The notes below the pieces were generated by a model. It ran no database searches. It had not been told where the DNA came from and saw only the letters and a list, made by a program, of their open reading frames with translations. A stretch of 64,000 nucleotides of DNA from Bradyrhizobium diazoefficiens (GTDB lineage: Bacteria > Pseudomonadota > Alphaproteobacteria > Rhizobiales > Xanthobacteraceae). The position numbers were made by a program, and so were the translations under genes. Below are positions 52,805 through 61,956 of this stretch, piece after piece; within the stretch, counting starts at the first letter, position 1; every line of letters starts with the position of its first letter. Where the stretch lies: positions 62,001 through 126,000 of the forward strand of contig NZ_JAFCJJ010000016.1 of NCBI RefSeq assembly GCF_018131015.1, in the 5' to 3' direction.

Positions 52805-53785
52805 TTGGCTACGCGTTTCAAGATCGGCACCCGCAAGAGCGCGATGGCGCTGGCCCAGACGGAAGAGATCGCACGCCGCCTGATCGCCGCCGTGCCCGGT
52901 CTCGACGTCGAGATCGTCAAGTTTGACACCACGGGCGATCTCGACCAGACCAGCAAGCTCCTGCCGCATGGCGGCAAGGGCGGCGCCTTCGTGGCGCAGA
53001 TCCGCGCCGCCGTGCTGTCGGGCGAGTTGCAGGCGGCGATGCATTCGCTGAAGGACATGCCGGGCAACGAGGACACGCCGGGCCTCGTGATCGGCGCGAC
53101 GCTCTCGCGCGATCCGCCCGGCGATGCGCTGGTGCTGCGCGACGGCGTCACGCTGGAAGCGCTGCGCCAGTCGCGCGGCAAAGGCTTCAAGATCGGCACC
53201 AACGCGGTGCGGCGCGCGGCCTATGCGCGGCGGCTGTTCCCGGAGGTCGAGGTCATCCACTTCCGCGGCGCCGCCGACACGCGGGTGCGAAAACTCGACA
53301 ATGGCGAGAAGCAGCGCCTGCCCGATGGCGGCGCGGTGGGGCCGGCCGACGCGCTCATCATGGCGCGCTCGGGCCTCGACCGCGTCGGGCTCGCGGGCCG
53401 CATCGCCTATGAGTTCACCGCGGCCGAGATGCTGCCCGCGGCAGGGCAGGGCATCGTCGCGGTCGAATGCGCGGCGCAGGACTGGCAAACGCGGCAGATC
53501 CTGTCGTCGATCGATGATCCCGCCGCGCACGCCTCGGCCGATGCCGAGCGGGAGGTGCTGTGGGTGCTCAATGGCCACTGCAATTCGCCGGTGGCGGGTT
53601 TTTCGACCATCTCGGGCGATCAGATGTCGCTGACCGCCTCCGTGCTCGACCTCTCCGGCAACACCATCATCGAGGCCTTTCGCAAAGGCCCCGCCAACCG
53701 CCCGCGTGAGCTCGGCCGCGCGGTCGGGCTGGATCTGCTGGGCAAGGGTGCGGCGGAGATCATCGAGCGCAGCCGGCCGCGGTAG
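52805..53785 (+). CDS. hemC: Hydroxymethylbilane synthase (porphobilinogen deaminase), divergent type
   Basis: 326 residues from TTG 52805 with AAAGGACG seven bases upstream; ATG 52769 overlapping the previous stop is an alternative. FKIGTRKSAMALAQTEEI opening, catalytic Asp in MHSLKDMPG, and the dipyrromethane-cofactor cysteine, Cys259, in NGHCNSPVAGF. The loop after KLLPHGGKG reads GAFVAQIRAAVLSGEL, unlike the GLFTKELE of the common proteobacterial form. It condenses four porphobilinogens into hydroxymethylbilane in haem synthesis. It faces hemE across 172 bp. Confidence 0.88.
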   Translation: MATRFKIGTRKSAMALAQTEEIARRLIAAVPGLDVEIVKFDTTGDLDQTSKLLPHGGKGGAFVAQIRAAVLSGELQAAMHSLKDMPGNEDTPGLVIGATLSRDPPGDALVLRDGVTLEALRQSRGKGFKIGTNAVRRAAYARRLFPEVEVIHFRGAADTRVRKLDNGEKQRLPDGGAVGPADALIMARSGLDRVGLAGRIAYEFTAAEMLPAAGQGIVAVECAAQDWQTRQILSSIDDPAAHASADAEREVLWVLNGHCNSPVAGFSTISGDQMSLTASVLDLSGNTIIEAFRKGPANRPRELGRAVGLDLLGKGAAEIIERSRPR

Positions 53786-53935
53786 CTGACATCTCCGGCG
53801 ACCAGGGGCGGGAGGGTGACATCATGCACCTGTTTTGCCCGACGGGTCAAGCGAAATTTCGGATTATAAGAATAGCCAGGAAATCCAACGACTTCCCGAC
53901 GGTGCATGGGGTTGTTTTCGCGATTTTAGTTTCCG

Positions 53936-53950
53936 CCCCTCTGAGAGGGG
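53936..53950 (+). terminator. Short hairpin with T-run between hemC and hemE
   Basis: CCCCTC-tga-GAGGGG at 53936-53950, followed on the plus strand by GACTTTTTC. Placed 150 bp after hemC and 8 bp before the hemE 3' end. Could terminate hemC transcripts. Confidence 0.45.
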
Positions 53951-53957
53951 GACTTTT

Positions 53958-54992
53958 TCAGCCCCGCACCCGCTTCAGCATCTGCTCGACATGGGCGATC
54001 GGCGTCTCCGGCTGGATGCCGTGGCCGAGATTGAAGATGAACCGGCCTTGCGCGAAGTTGGCCAGCACATTGTCCACCGCGCGGTCGAGCGCCGCCCCGC
54101 CGGTGATCAGCACCAGCGGATCGAGATTGCCCTGCACGGCGACCTTGCTCTGCACCCGCTCGCGGATGAAGGCCGGCTCCGCAGTCCAGTCGATGCTGAC
54201 GGCGTTGACGCCTGTCGCTTCGACGTAACCCGGCAATTGCGCGCCGGCGCCGCGCGGAAAGCCGATGATCTTTGCATCCGGCACTCTTGCGCGCACGCCC
54301 GCGACGATGCGCCGCGTCGGCTCGGTTGACCAGCGCGCGAACTCCGCAGGCGGCAGCACGCCGGCCCAGGTGTCGAAGATCTGCAGCGCATTGGCGCCGG
54401 CCTCGAGCTGCGCCAGCAGATACCGGATCGAGTTCTCCACCAGCACGTCGATGATCCCAGCGAAGGCCTCCGGATGCCGGTAGGCCATCATCCGCGCCGG
54501 CGCCTGGTCCGGCGTGCCGTGGCCCGCCACCATGTAGGTCGCGACCGTCCACGGCGCGCCGCAGAAGCCGATCAGCGCGATTTTTGGATCGAGCGCGCTG
54601 CGCACGATCTTGAGCGCCTCGAACACGGGCTGGAGCTTGCTGAAGTCGGCCTGTGCGGCGAGCGTTCCGACTTTGGCGGGATCATCCAGCGGCTCGAGCC
54701 GCGGCCCCTCGCCAACCTCGAAGCGCACCGAGCGGCCGAGCGCATAGGGGATCACCAGGATGTCGGAGAAGATGATCGCCGCGTCGAAGCCGAACCTGCG
54801 GATCGGCTGCAGCGTGACCTCGGCGGCAAGCTCGGGATTGAAGCAGAGATCGAGGAAGCCGCCGGCCTTCGCCCGCACCTCGCGATATTCGGGCAGATAG
54901 CGGCCGGCCTGGCGCATCATCCACATCGGCGGGATGGGCTGGCGCTGGCCGGACAGCACGTCGATGAAGGGCTTTTTGACAGACTGGGGCAC
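53958..54992 (-). CDS. hemE: Uroporphyrinogen decarboxylase
   Basis: 344 residues from GTG 54992 with AGGA seven bases upstream; the frame is open to 55142 but that part is not conserved. PMWMMRQAGRYLPEYREVR (substrate Arg), FGFDAAIIFSDILVIPYALG (catalytic Asp), FCGAPWTVATYMVAG, LQIFDTWAGVL and FNLGHGIQPETPIAHVEQML are the family blocks. It removes four carboxyl groups from uroporphyrinogen III to give coproporphyrinogen III. Confidence 0.95.
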   Translation of the reverse strand: MPQSVKKPFIDVLSGQRQPIPPMWMMRQAGRYLPEYREVRAKAGGFLDLCFNPELAAEVTLQPIRRFGFDAAIIFSDILVIPYALGRSVRFEVGEGPRLEPLDDPAKVGTLAAQADFSKLQPVFEALKIVRSALDPKIALIGFCGAPWTVATYMVAGHGTPDQAPARMMAYRHPEAFAGIIDVLVENSIRYLLAQLEAGANALQIFDTWAGVLPPAEFARWSTEPTRRIVAGVRARVPDAKIIGFPRGAGAQLPGYVEATGVNAVSIDWTAEPAFIRERVQSKVAVQGNLDPLVLITGGAALDRAVDNVLANFAQGRFIFNLGHGIQPETPIAHVEQMLKRVRG

Positions 54993-55103
54993 GAGGAGTC
55001 CTGATGCAGATTTGGGGTTCCTGATACACCGGCCGGGCGCCGAGCGGAACAGGGGAACCAGTGCAAATACGCCGCGTTGACCAGCCAATGGAGGAGGAAT
55101 TCC

Positions 55104-55319
55104 ATGGCTCAGACATTCAACCCCGCGCCGCATGACAAGCATGCCGAGGATCTGCAGGAAGCACTCGCCTCAGATCGTCACGCCAGGCTCGACACCGGAC
55201 TGAAGGATACCTTCCCCGCGTCCGACCCCGTCAGCGCCGCGCAGCCGACGCCCACCAAGGCCGATGCGGATGCCGACAGCCCTTCGCTGTGGGAGAAGGT
55301 TAAGGCCATCTTCAGCTAG
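55104..55319 (+). CDS. Small conserved protein with TFPASDPVS motif
   Basis: 71 residues from ATG 55104 with GGAGGAGG seven bases upstream. Hydrophilic; central RLDTGLKDTFPASDPVSAAQPT is a motif repeated in many short rhizobial proteins of unknown role. No membrane segment. C-terminal helix SLWEKVKAIF. A short hairpin CGGACGC-aa-GCGTCCG at 55365-55380 may end its transcript. Divergent from hemE, sharing the 111-bp control region. Confidence 0.8.
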   Translation: MAQTFNPAPHDKHAEDLQEALASDRHARLDTGLKDTFPASDPVSAAQPTPTKADADADSPSLWEKVKAIFS

Positions 55320-55483
55320 CGGCGAGCGCGACGGCAGATCCGATAATGCATTGTTAGCGATCTGCGGACGCAAGCGTCCGTAGAAGTACGGTTGCCCCGC
55401 CGATGCTTGCGAATGTCGCCAAGCGGTTCAGGGTTCAATAACAGTCGTGACGATAGTTCCAGCGATCGGAGATCTCCCGTCGC

Positions 55484-57385
55484 ATGAACGTCGCCTCACA
55501 GAGAGCCGGATGGAGCAGCCTGCCGTTTCGGGCGGCGGCGTTCGTCGTGCTGACCTGCGTGACGATCATCGGCATCTGCGGCTGGCGCGAATGGACCGCA
55601 CGCGAGGCGGTGCTCAAGGGCGCCGAGACCGAGATGGCGAACGTCGCCCGCTCCTTGACGCAGCATGCCGAGGACAGTCTCGACCTGCTCGATGCCGGCA
55701 TTCTCGGCGTCGTCAACCGGCTGGAGATGGACGGCGCCGGCCTTGCCACGGTCGCCAAGCTGCGCACCCTGATGGAGGCCCGCAAGACAGCGATGCCGCG
55801 TATCCACAGCCTCGCCGTCATCGACGACCAGGGCAATGCGCTGACCTCGCCCGGCGAGCTCAATGCGATGTTGAGTGACGATGCCTTCTTCCGTCATCAT
55901 CAGGTCTCGCAGAAGCGCGAGCCCTATCTCGGGCGGACGGTGCTGAGCCTGCTCGACGGCGAATGGGTCGTCACGCTGTCGCGCCGCTTCAACAAGCCGG
56001 ACGGCAGTTTCGGCGGCGTGGTGCTCGCGACCATCAGCTCCCGATACCTCTCGCACTTCTACCAGCAATTCGAGATCGGTCGCAACGGCACGGTGGTGCT
56101 GATGCACGGCGATGGCGCGATCATCGCGCGCGACCCGGACAACGAGAGGTTCGTCGGTCGCAGCCTGGGCGACATGCCGCTGTTTCGCGACGCCGGCCTG
56201 CAGCAGCCGAGCGGCGCCTATCATTTCAAGTCGCCGCTGGACGGCGCCGATCGCGTCGGCTTCTTCAGACGCAGCAACCGCTATCCGCTCGTCCTGCTCG
56301 CCACGGTCGACAAGGAGGAGCTGTTCGCGATCTGGCGCAAGGCGGCAGCGTTCCGCACGCTGTTCGCATTCACGCTGGTCATGCTGATCGCGGTCATCGG
56401 GGCGGTGCTGGTGCGGCAACTGCTGCGCGGGCAGCGCATGGCGGCGGCGCTGGTCGAGAAGGAGGCTCATTTCCGCCTGCTCGCCGAGGGCTCCAGCGAC
56501 ATGGTGACCCGCATCGGGCTCGACGAGCGGCTGCGCTATGTCTCGCCGTCGTCGATCCGTGTCATCGGCTGGCGCGCCAGCCAGCTGATGGGATCGCCGG
56601 CGCTTGCAGGCATCAACCCGGACGATCGGCCGCAGGTCCAGGCGATCATCGATGCCGTCAAGCGCGGCGAGCGGGAGGAGGCGCGCGTCACCTATCGCAA
56701 CGCGCACCGCGAGAACACCGAAATCTGGCTCGAATCCTCCGTGCGGGTGACGCGGAGGGACAATGGCGATATCGACGGTGTGGTCGCCATCTCGCGCGAC
56801 ATCACCGAGCAGAAGGAGCTCGAGACCAGGCTCGAGACGCTGGCGATCGAGGATGGCCTGACCGGGCTCGCCAATCGCCGCCGCTTCGACGAGCGGCTGA
56901 GGGAGGAATGGGCGCGGGCCTATCGCGACCGCTCCAGCCTCGGCCTGCTGATGATCGACGTCGACCACTTCAAGGCCTACAACGACGAATACGGTCATCC
57001 CGCGGGCGATGCCTGCCTGCGCAAGGTCGCCGCGATCATCGCGGCCGAAACCCAGCGCACCGGCGATCTCGCCGCGCGCTATGGCGGCGAGGAATTCGCG
57101 ATGTTGCTGCCGAACACCGACGCAGCCGGCTGCGAGCGGATCGGCGAGCGGGTTCGCAAGTCCATCCGGGAAGCGGGCCTCGCTCATGCCGCGAGCCCGT
57201 CCGGACACGTCACCGCCTCGATCGGCGGCGCGGCCTGCCGCCCGGCGCGGGAGCGCACGGCGGGTACGGGATCGCTGGTGGAGGCCGCCGATCGGGCCCT
57301 CTACGCCGCCAAGGAGGCCGGCCGTGACTGCCTGGTGATGTCCGGGGAGGTCGCCCGTCTGCTGCAGCGAGCGTCGGGACTGTAG
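55484..57385 (+). CDS. Membrane-bound PAS-GGDEF diguanylate cyclase
   Basis: 633 residues. Two membrane segments (about 17-35 and 290-312) enclose a periplasmic dCACHE-like sensor (about 40-285) with SLAVIDDQGNALTSPGEL and GRNGTVVLMHGDGAIIARDP. A PAS domain with PAC end (about 330-445, HFRLLAEGSSDMVTRIG to AISRDITEQK) leads into a GGDEF domain (about 450-625): DGLTGLANRRRFDERL, LLMIDVDHFKAYND, and the active loop RYGGEEFAMLLPNT. It makes c-di-GMP from two GTP. No RxxD inhibitory site is apparent four to five residues before GGEEF. Output may control EPS and adhesin in the window. Confidence 0.93.
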   Translation: MNVASQRAGWSSLPFRAAAFVVLTCVTIIGICGWREWTAREAVLKGAETEMANVARSLTQHAEDSLDLLDAGILGVVNRLEMDGAGLATVAKLRTLMEARKTAMPRIHSLAVIDDQGNALTSPGELNAMLSDDAFFRHHQVSQKREPYLGRTVLSLLDGEWVVTLSRRFNKPDGSFGGVVLATISSRYLSHFYQQFEIGRNGTVVLMHGDGAIIARDPDNERFVGRSLGDMPLFRDAGLQQPSGAYHFKSPLDGADRVGFFRRSNRYPLVLLATVDKEELFAIWRKAAAFRTLFAFTLVMLIAVIGAVLVRQLLRGQRMAAALVEKEAHFRLLAEGSSDMVTRIGLDERLRYVSPSSIRVIGWRASQLMGSPALAGINPDDRPQVQAIIDAVKRGEREEARVTYRNAHRENTEIWLESSVRVTRRDNGDIDGVVAISRDITEQKELETRLETLAIEDGLTGLANRRRFDERLREEWARAYRDRSSLGLLMIDVDHFKAYNDEYGHPAGDACLRKVAAIIAAETQRTGDLAARYGGEEFAMLLPNTDAAGCERIGERVRKSIREAGLAHAASPSGHVTASIGGAACRPARERTAGTGSLVEAADRALYAAKEAGRDCLVMSGEVARLLQRASGL

Positions 57386-57391
57386 CCGTCT

Positions 57392-57610
57392 TCAGTAGTG
57401 CGGCGGGCGCTCGTTGACGGGGCCCGGCGTATTCGCCTCCGCCTCCTGCAACCGCTCACCGATCTCGGCGATCTTCCGCGTCAGCGCGTCGATCTGCTTC
57501 CATTGCGCCGTGATGGTCTGGTTCAGGGTCTCGATGGTGTCGTCCTGATAGGCGAGACGCGTCTCCATCGTGTCGATGCGCTCGGTCAGCGTCTTGATCT
57601 CATTCGTCAC
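57392..57610 (-). CDS. slyX: SlyX family protein
   Basis: 72 residues from GTG 57610 with AAGGGG seven bases upstream. A coiled coil, IKTLTERIDTMETRLAYQDDTIETLNQTITAQWKQIDALTRKIAEIGERL, ends with the family tail PPHY. Function of SlyX is unknown. Eleven bases overlap the end of trhO on the same strand. Confidence 0.9.
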   Translation of the reverse strand: MTNEIKTLTERIDTMETRLAYQDDTIETLNQTITAQWKQIDALTRKIAEIGERLQEAEANTPGPVNERPPHY

Positions 57611-58352
57611 GTGCGTGCCCCTTGTCCCGTTCGCGCAGACCATGGCCGAGCGCCACGCGCTCGTCGAACACGAAGCATTCGCCGCGCCAGCGGCTCTGCG
57701 TTTCCGGTACCTCTTCCAGGTATTTCAGAATGCCGCCCTTGAGGTGGTAGACCTCGGCAAAGCCGCGCGCGAGCAGAAGCGCGCTCGCCTTCTCGCAGCG
57801 GATGCCGCCGGTGCAGAACATCGCGATCCTGCGGTGCCTGGCCGGATCGAGCTGCTCCGTGGCAAATTCCTTGAACTGGCCGAAGCTCCTGATGCCCGGA
57901 TCGACCGCGCCCTCGAAGGTGCCCATCGCTACCTCGAAGGCGTTGCGGGTGTCGAGCAGGAGCGTGTCGGGCGCGGAGATCAGCGCGTTCCATTCGGCCG
58001 CGTCGACGTAGGTGCCGACCCGGCGGGTTGGATCGGCGGCCGCATCGCCGAGCGTGACGATCTCCTTCTTCAGCCGCACCTTGAGCCGGCCGAACGGCAT
58101 TGTCGCGGCGGTCGAGAACTTCAATTCGAGATTGTTCAGCCGGCCGCCGAACAGTTCGCCATCCACGAGTTCGTGGGCGAGCGCGTCGATCGCCGCGGGC
58201 GCGCCGGCGATGGTGCCGTTGATGCCCTCGCGGGCCAGCAGCACGCTGCCCTTCAGCGCGAGGGTGGCGCAGAACGCGCGCAGCGGCTCGCGGAGCTCGC
58301 GGTAATCGGGCAGGGCGGCGAACTGGTAGAAGGCGGCAACCTTGGTGATCAT
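57600..58352 (-). CDS. trhO: tRNA uridine(34) hydroxylase, rhodanese-like
   Basis: 250 residues from ATG 58352. N-terminal acylphosphatase-like domain (KGSVLLAREGINGTIAG) and rhodanese domain with active loop FCTGGIRCEKASALL (Cys180; second Cys186). YVDAAEWNALI and DTRNAFEVAMGTFEGAVDP complete the YceA/TrhO pattern. The family hydroxylates uridine 34 of certain tRNAs using O2. Overlaps slyX. Confidence 0.92.
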   Translation of the reverse strand: MITKVAAFYQFAALPDYRELREPLRAFCATLALKGSVLLAREGINGTIAGAPAAIDALAHELVDGELFGGRLNNLELKFSTAATMPFGRLKVRLKKEIVTLGDAAADPTRRVGTYVDAAEWNALISAPDTLLLDTRNAFEVAMGTFEGAVDPGIRSFGQFKEFATEQLDPARHRRIAMFCTGGIRCEKASALLLARGFAEVYHLKGGILKYLEEVPETQSRWRGECFVFDERVALGHGLRERDKGHARDE

Positions 58353-58561
58353 GGCGGCTCGTTTAGCAGGCGGCCGGCGCCCGGAAAACCCGCATGGCTG
58401 CGGTTCGCAAAAAGTCTATACGCCCAGCGGATGGCAGCCATTTCCTGGTATGCCAGCATTGCCGAGGCCTGCCGGAATGTGTCATGTAGGCCGGGTTTTT
58501 CCGAGACGGCGCGCCATCCGCGCCCAACGACTTGGCCAGAGGCCTGAGAGAGCAACATTCG

Positions 58562-60148
58562 ATGAGAAACTTCCATTTCCCCGGCAGGTCCACGGTCCAC
58601 GCCACCAACGCGATGGTCGCGACCTCGCATCCGCTGGCCTCCCTTGCCGCGATCGAGGTGCTGCGCGAGGGCGGAACGGCGGTGGACGCTGCGGTGGCTG
58701 GGTCGGCCCTGCTCGGCGTGATCGAGCCGCAATCCACCGGCATCGGCGGCGACTGTTTTGCGCTGATCCAGCCGCGCGGCGAGGGCAAGATCATCGCCTA
58801 TAACGGCTCCGGCCGGGCGCCCAAGGCGGCGAACGCCGACTGGTATCTCGAACGCAAGATCAACTCCGTGCCGCTGACCTCGGCGCATGCGGTCTCGATC
58901 CCCGGCGTGATCGATGCGTTCGCGACCGTGCTGCGGGACCACGGCAAGCTCGGTTTCGACCGCCTGCTGCAGCCTGCGATCAAGGCGGCCGAGGAAGGCT
59001 ATGTGGTTGCACCCCGCATCGCCTTCGACTGGAAGAACCAGTTCGAGAAGCTGAAGGCCGGCACCAACACCGTGCGCTACCTGCTGCCGGGCGGCAAGCC
59101 GCCGGTGGCCGGCGACGTCATCCGACAAGCCGAGCTCGGCAAGACGCTGCGCGCCATCGCCAGGGACGGCCGCGACGCCTTCTACAAGGGCCCGATCGCG
59201 GAGGACATGGTCGAGACCCTGCGCGGGATCGGCGGCCTGCACACGCTCGACGATTTTGCTGCGCACACCACCGAGACGACGACGCCGATCGGCACCAATT
59301 ACAAGGGCCATGACGTCTGGCAGTGCCCGCCGAACGGCCCCGGCCTCACCATGCTGCTGATGCTGAACATCCTGTCGCGGTTCGACCTGACAAAATATGC
59401 GCCGCTCAGCGTCGAGCGCTTCCATCTCGAGGCGGAAGCCGCGCGCATTGCCTACATGAACCGCGAGATGCATGTCGCCTCTCCCGAGCATATGAAGATC
59501 AATGTCGCCGAGATGCTCGCAAAGGGCTTTGCCGACGAGCACATCAGCAAGATCCGCATGGACGGCATGCTCGATTTGCCGAACGTCGCGCCGCCGATGA
59601 ATCCCTCGACCATCTACATCACGGTCGTGGACAAGGACCGCAACGTCTGCTCGTTCATCAACTCGGTCGCGCATTCCTTCGGCTCCGCGATCGTCTCGAA
59701 CAAGACCGGCGTCCTGTTCCAGAACCGCGCCGGCGGCTTCCGCATCCAGCCGGGCCATCCCAACTGCATCGAAGGCGGCAAGCGGCCGTTGCACACGATC
59801 ATGCCGGGCCTGCTCACCAGGGGCGGCCGGTCCGTGATGCCGTTCGCGGTGATGGGCGGACAGTACCAGCCGGTCGGGCAGACCCATGTCGTGACCAACA
59901 TCCTCGACTATGGCCTCGACGTGCAGGAGGCGATCGACATGCCGCGCGGCCTGCACTACGAGGGCCAGTACCAGCTCGAGGACAGCGTGCCTGCCGCCAT
60001 CGTCGAAGGCCTGCAGAAGCTCGGCCACAAGACCACGAGCGTGGTCGGCCCGCTCGGCGGCGCGCAGGCGATCTGGATCGACTGGGACAAGGGCACGCTG
60101 ACCGGCGGTTCCGATCCGCGCAAGGACGGCTGCGCGCTCGGCTATTGA
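58562..60148 (+). CDS. Gamma-glutamyltransferase-like Ntn hydrolase
   Basis: 528 residues from ATG 58562. TSHPLASLAAIEVLREGGTAVDAAVAGSALLGVIEPQSTGIGGDCFALI is the family opening. The self-cleavage nucleophile is probably Thr350 in NPSTIYITVVDKDRN, aligning with the TTHYSVVD of classical enzymes though the following residues differ (TIY instead of TTH). HTIMPGLL and GGQYQPVGQTHVVTNILDYGLDVQEAID close the small subunit. No clear signal peptide, so probably cytosolic. The substrate may be other than glutathione, e.g. an amide or cephalosporin-acylase-like reaction. Confidence 0.85.
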   Translation: MRNFHFPGRSTVHATNAMVATSHPLASLAAIEVLREGGTAVDAAVAGSALLGVIEPQSTGIGGDCFALIQPRGEGKIIAYNGSGRAPKAANADWYLERKINSVPLTSAHAVSIPGVIDAFATVLRDHGKLGFDRLLQPAIKAAEEGYVVAPRIAFDWKNQFEKLKAGTNTVRYLLPGGKPPVAGDVIRQAELGKTLRAIARDGRDAFYKGPIAEDMVETLRGIGGLHTLDDFAAHTTETTTPIGTNYKGHDVWQCPPNGPGLTMLLMLNILSRFDLTKYAPLSVERFHLEAEAARIAYMNREMHVASPEHMKINVAEMLAKGFADEHISKIRMDGMLDLPNVAPPMNPSTIYITVVDKDRNVCSFINSVAHSFGSAIVSNKTGVLFQNRAGGFRIQPGHPNCIEGGKRPLHTIMPGLLTRGGRSVMPFAVMGGQYQPVGQTHVVTNILDYGLDVQEAIDMPRGLHYEGQYQLEDSVPAAIVEGLQKLGHKTTSVVGPLGGAQAIWIDWDKGTLTGGSDPRKDGCALGY

Positions 60149-60193
60149 TCGGCGCGCGCGAGGTTCCCAGCGCAAGATCAGAAAAAGTTGACG

Positions 60194-60225
60194 AAGGGCG
60201 GCGCGGCATCGGCTGCGCCGCCCTT
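60194..60225 (+). terminator. Hairpin after the gamma-glutamyltransferase-like gene
   Basis: AAGGGCGGCGC (60194-60204), 10-base loop, GCGCCGCCCTT (60215-60225): perfect 11-bp stem, 45 bp after the stop. No long T-run follows. Confidence 0.6.
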
Positions 60226-60318
60226 GTCCGTTCGGAACGGAGCTCACCGCCCCAAGTTGATGGCCGGTGAGCGGTGCAGGCGTGCGCTGCTTTGTCTTTG
60301 CAGCGGCGGAGGCCGTCC

Positions 60319-60933
60319 ATGTCCGACCATTCAAGTTCCCGACCATCCGGATTCGACCGGCGTGCCTTCATGGCAGGTGCCGCAGGCAGCGCGCTTGTCC
60401 CGATGACGGTGCGGGGCGCCACGCAGGATGCGAGGGTGCCGGCCGCGCAGGACCCGGCGCTCCCCGTCGACGTCACGCTGCGGGTGAATGGCCGGGACAA
60501 GCGCCTTCAACTCGACGCGCGTACCACCGTGCTGGATGCGCTGCGCGAGCACATGGGCCTCACCGGCAGCAAGAAAGGCTGCGACCACGGCCAGTGCGGG
60601 GCCTGCACGGTGCTGATCGGCGACCGCCGCGTCGTGTCCTGCCTGACGCTGGCGCTGGCTGCCGAGGGGCAGGAGATCACCACCATCGAGGGGCTCGCCA
60701 CCGACGACCGCCTGCATCCGATGCAGCAGGCTTTCATCGACAACGACGCGTTCCAGTGCGGCTATTGCACGCCCGGCCAGATCATGTCGGCAGTGGCCTG
60801 CGTGAAGGAGGGACGCGCTGGCAGCGAGGCCGATATCCGCGAATATATGAGCGGCAACATCTGCCGCTGCGCCGCCTATCCCAACATCGTCGCGGCGGTG
60901 AAGCAGGCCGCGCCCGAGATCATGAAAGGCTAG
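60319..60933 (+). CDS. paoA: Tat-exported 2Fe-2S subunit of a molybdenum hydroxylase (PaoA/YagT-like)
   Basis: 204 residues from ATG 60319 with GGAGG seven bases upstream. Twin-arginine signal FDRRAFMAGAAGSALVPMTV. First 2Fe-2S cluster in KKGCDHGQCGACTVLI and VVSCLTLAL; second in QCGYCTPGQIMSAVA and SGNICRCAAYPNI. It passes electrons between the Mo centre and FAD subunit. The operon has the PaoABC order; export is expected for the whole complex through this one Tat signal. Four bases separate it from the next gene. Confidence 0.9.
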   Translation: MSDHSSSRPSGFDRRAFMAGAAGSALVPMTVRGATQDARVPAAQDPALPVDVTLRVNGRDKRLQLDARTTVLDALREHMGLTGSKKGCDHGQCGACTVLIGDRRVVSCLTLALAAEGQEITTIEGLATDDRLHPMQQAFIDNDAFQCGYCTPGQIMSAVACVKEGRAGSEADIREYMSGNICRCAAYPNIVAAVKQAAPEIMKG

Positions 60934-60937
60934 CCGC

Positions 60938-61954
60938 ATGCGACCCTTCCAGTACCAGAGGGCGAGCGACGCGAGCGCGGCCGTGCAGGCGCTCGGCGCC
61001 GCCGCCGGCAACAACAGCCCGCTGACCCAGGCGACGGCGCAGCCGCTCGCCGGCGGCACCACGCTGATCGACCTGATGAAGCTCGACGTGATGCGGCCCG
61101 CCGCGATTGTCGACATCAATCCACTGGCGCAAGGCTGGTCGGCGATCGAGCCGGGCAGCGACGGATTGCGCCTCGGCGCGCTTGCAAGAATGTCCGACGT
61201 CGCGGCACACGACGAGATCCAGCGCTTCTATCCGGTGATCGCGAACTCGCTGAAGCTTGCGGCCAGCGCCCAGTTGCGCAACATGGCAACCCTCGGCGGC
61301 AATGTGATGCAGCGGACGCGCTGCAGCTATTTTCGCGACGTCTCCCACGACAATTGCAACAAACGCCATCCGGGCTCCGGCTGCGCCGCGATGGAGGGCG
61401 TCAACCGCATGCATGCCGTGCTCGGCACTTCCGACCAGTGCATCGCGACCTATCCCGGCGATTTCGCCCAGGCCCTGATCGCGCTCGACGCGACGGTCGA
61501 GATCACCGGCAGGTCAGGCATCCGCAGCATGCCGTTTGCGGACCTGCACAAGGCGCCCGGAAATTCGCCGGACATCGAAACCACACTGCAGCCGGGCGAG
61601 CTGATTTCGGCCTTTGCCGTGCCCGGGCGCTGGCCGCGGTCGGTGTATCTGAAGGCGCGCGACCGGCAGTCCTATGAATTTGCGCTGTCCTCGGCCGCCA
61701 TCGCCCTTGACGTGCAGGACGGCGTCATCCGGGACGCGCGGGTCGCGCTCGGCGGCGTCGCCACCGTGCCCTGGCGCGCACACGACGCCGAAGCGCTGCT
61801 GAAGGGACAGAAATTCAACGACGACATGGCTGAGCGAGCCGCCGACGCGGCCTTTGCCGGCGCTGTCGGACGCAGGCACAACAGCTTCAAGATCGCGCTC
61901 GGCAAGCGCGTGGTGGCGCGCGCGCTCCAGCAGGCCGCAATGATGGAGATCTGA
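60938..61954 (+). CDS. paoB: FAD-binding subunit of a molybdenum hydroxylase (PaoB/YagS-like)
   Basis: 338 residues from ATG 60938. FAD-binding LAGGTTLIDLMKLDVMRPA, LAASAQLRNMATLGGNVMQRTRCSYFRD with the extra cysteine region (CNKRHPGSGCAAMEGVNRMHAVLG) that in PaoB holds a 4Fe-4S cluster. No signal peptide, so it would travel with the Tat-bearing subunit. Overlaps nothing but abuts the next gene (2-bp gap). Confidence 0.9.
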   Translation: MRPFQYQRASDASAAVQALGAAAGNNSPLTQATAQPLAGGTTLIDLMKLDVMRPAAIVDINPLAQGWSAIEPGSDGLRLGALARMSDVAAHDEIQRFYPVIANSLKLAASAQLRNMATLGGNVMQRTRCSYFRDVSHDNCNKRHPGSGCAAMEGVNRMHAVLGTSDQCIATYPGDFAQALIALDATVEITGRSGIRSMPFADLHKAPGNSPDIETTLQPGELISAFAVPGRWPRSVYLKARDRQSYEFALSSAAIALDVQDGVIRDARVALGGVATVPWRAHDAEALLKGQKFNDDMAERAADAAFAGAVGRRHNSFKIALGKRVVARALQQAAMMEI

Positions 61955-61956
61955 TC

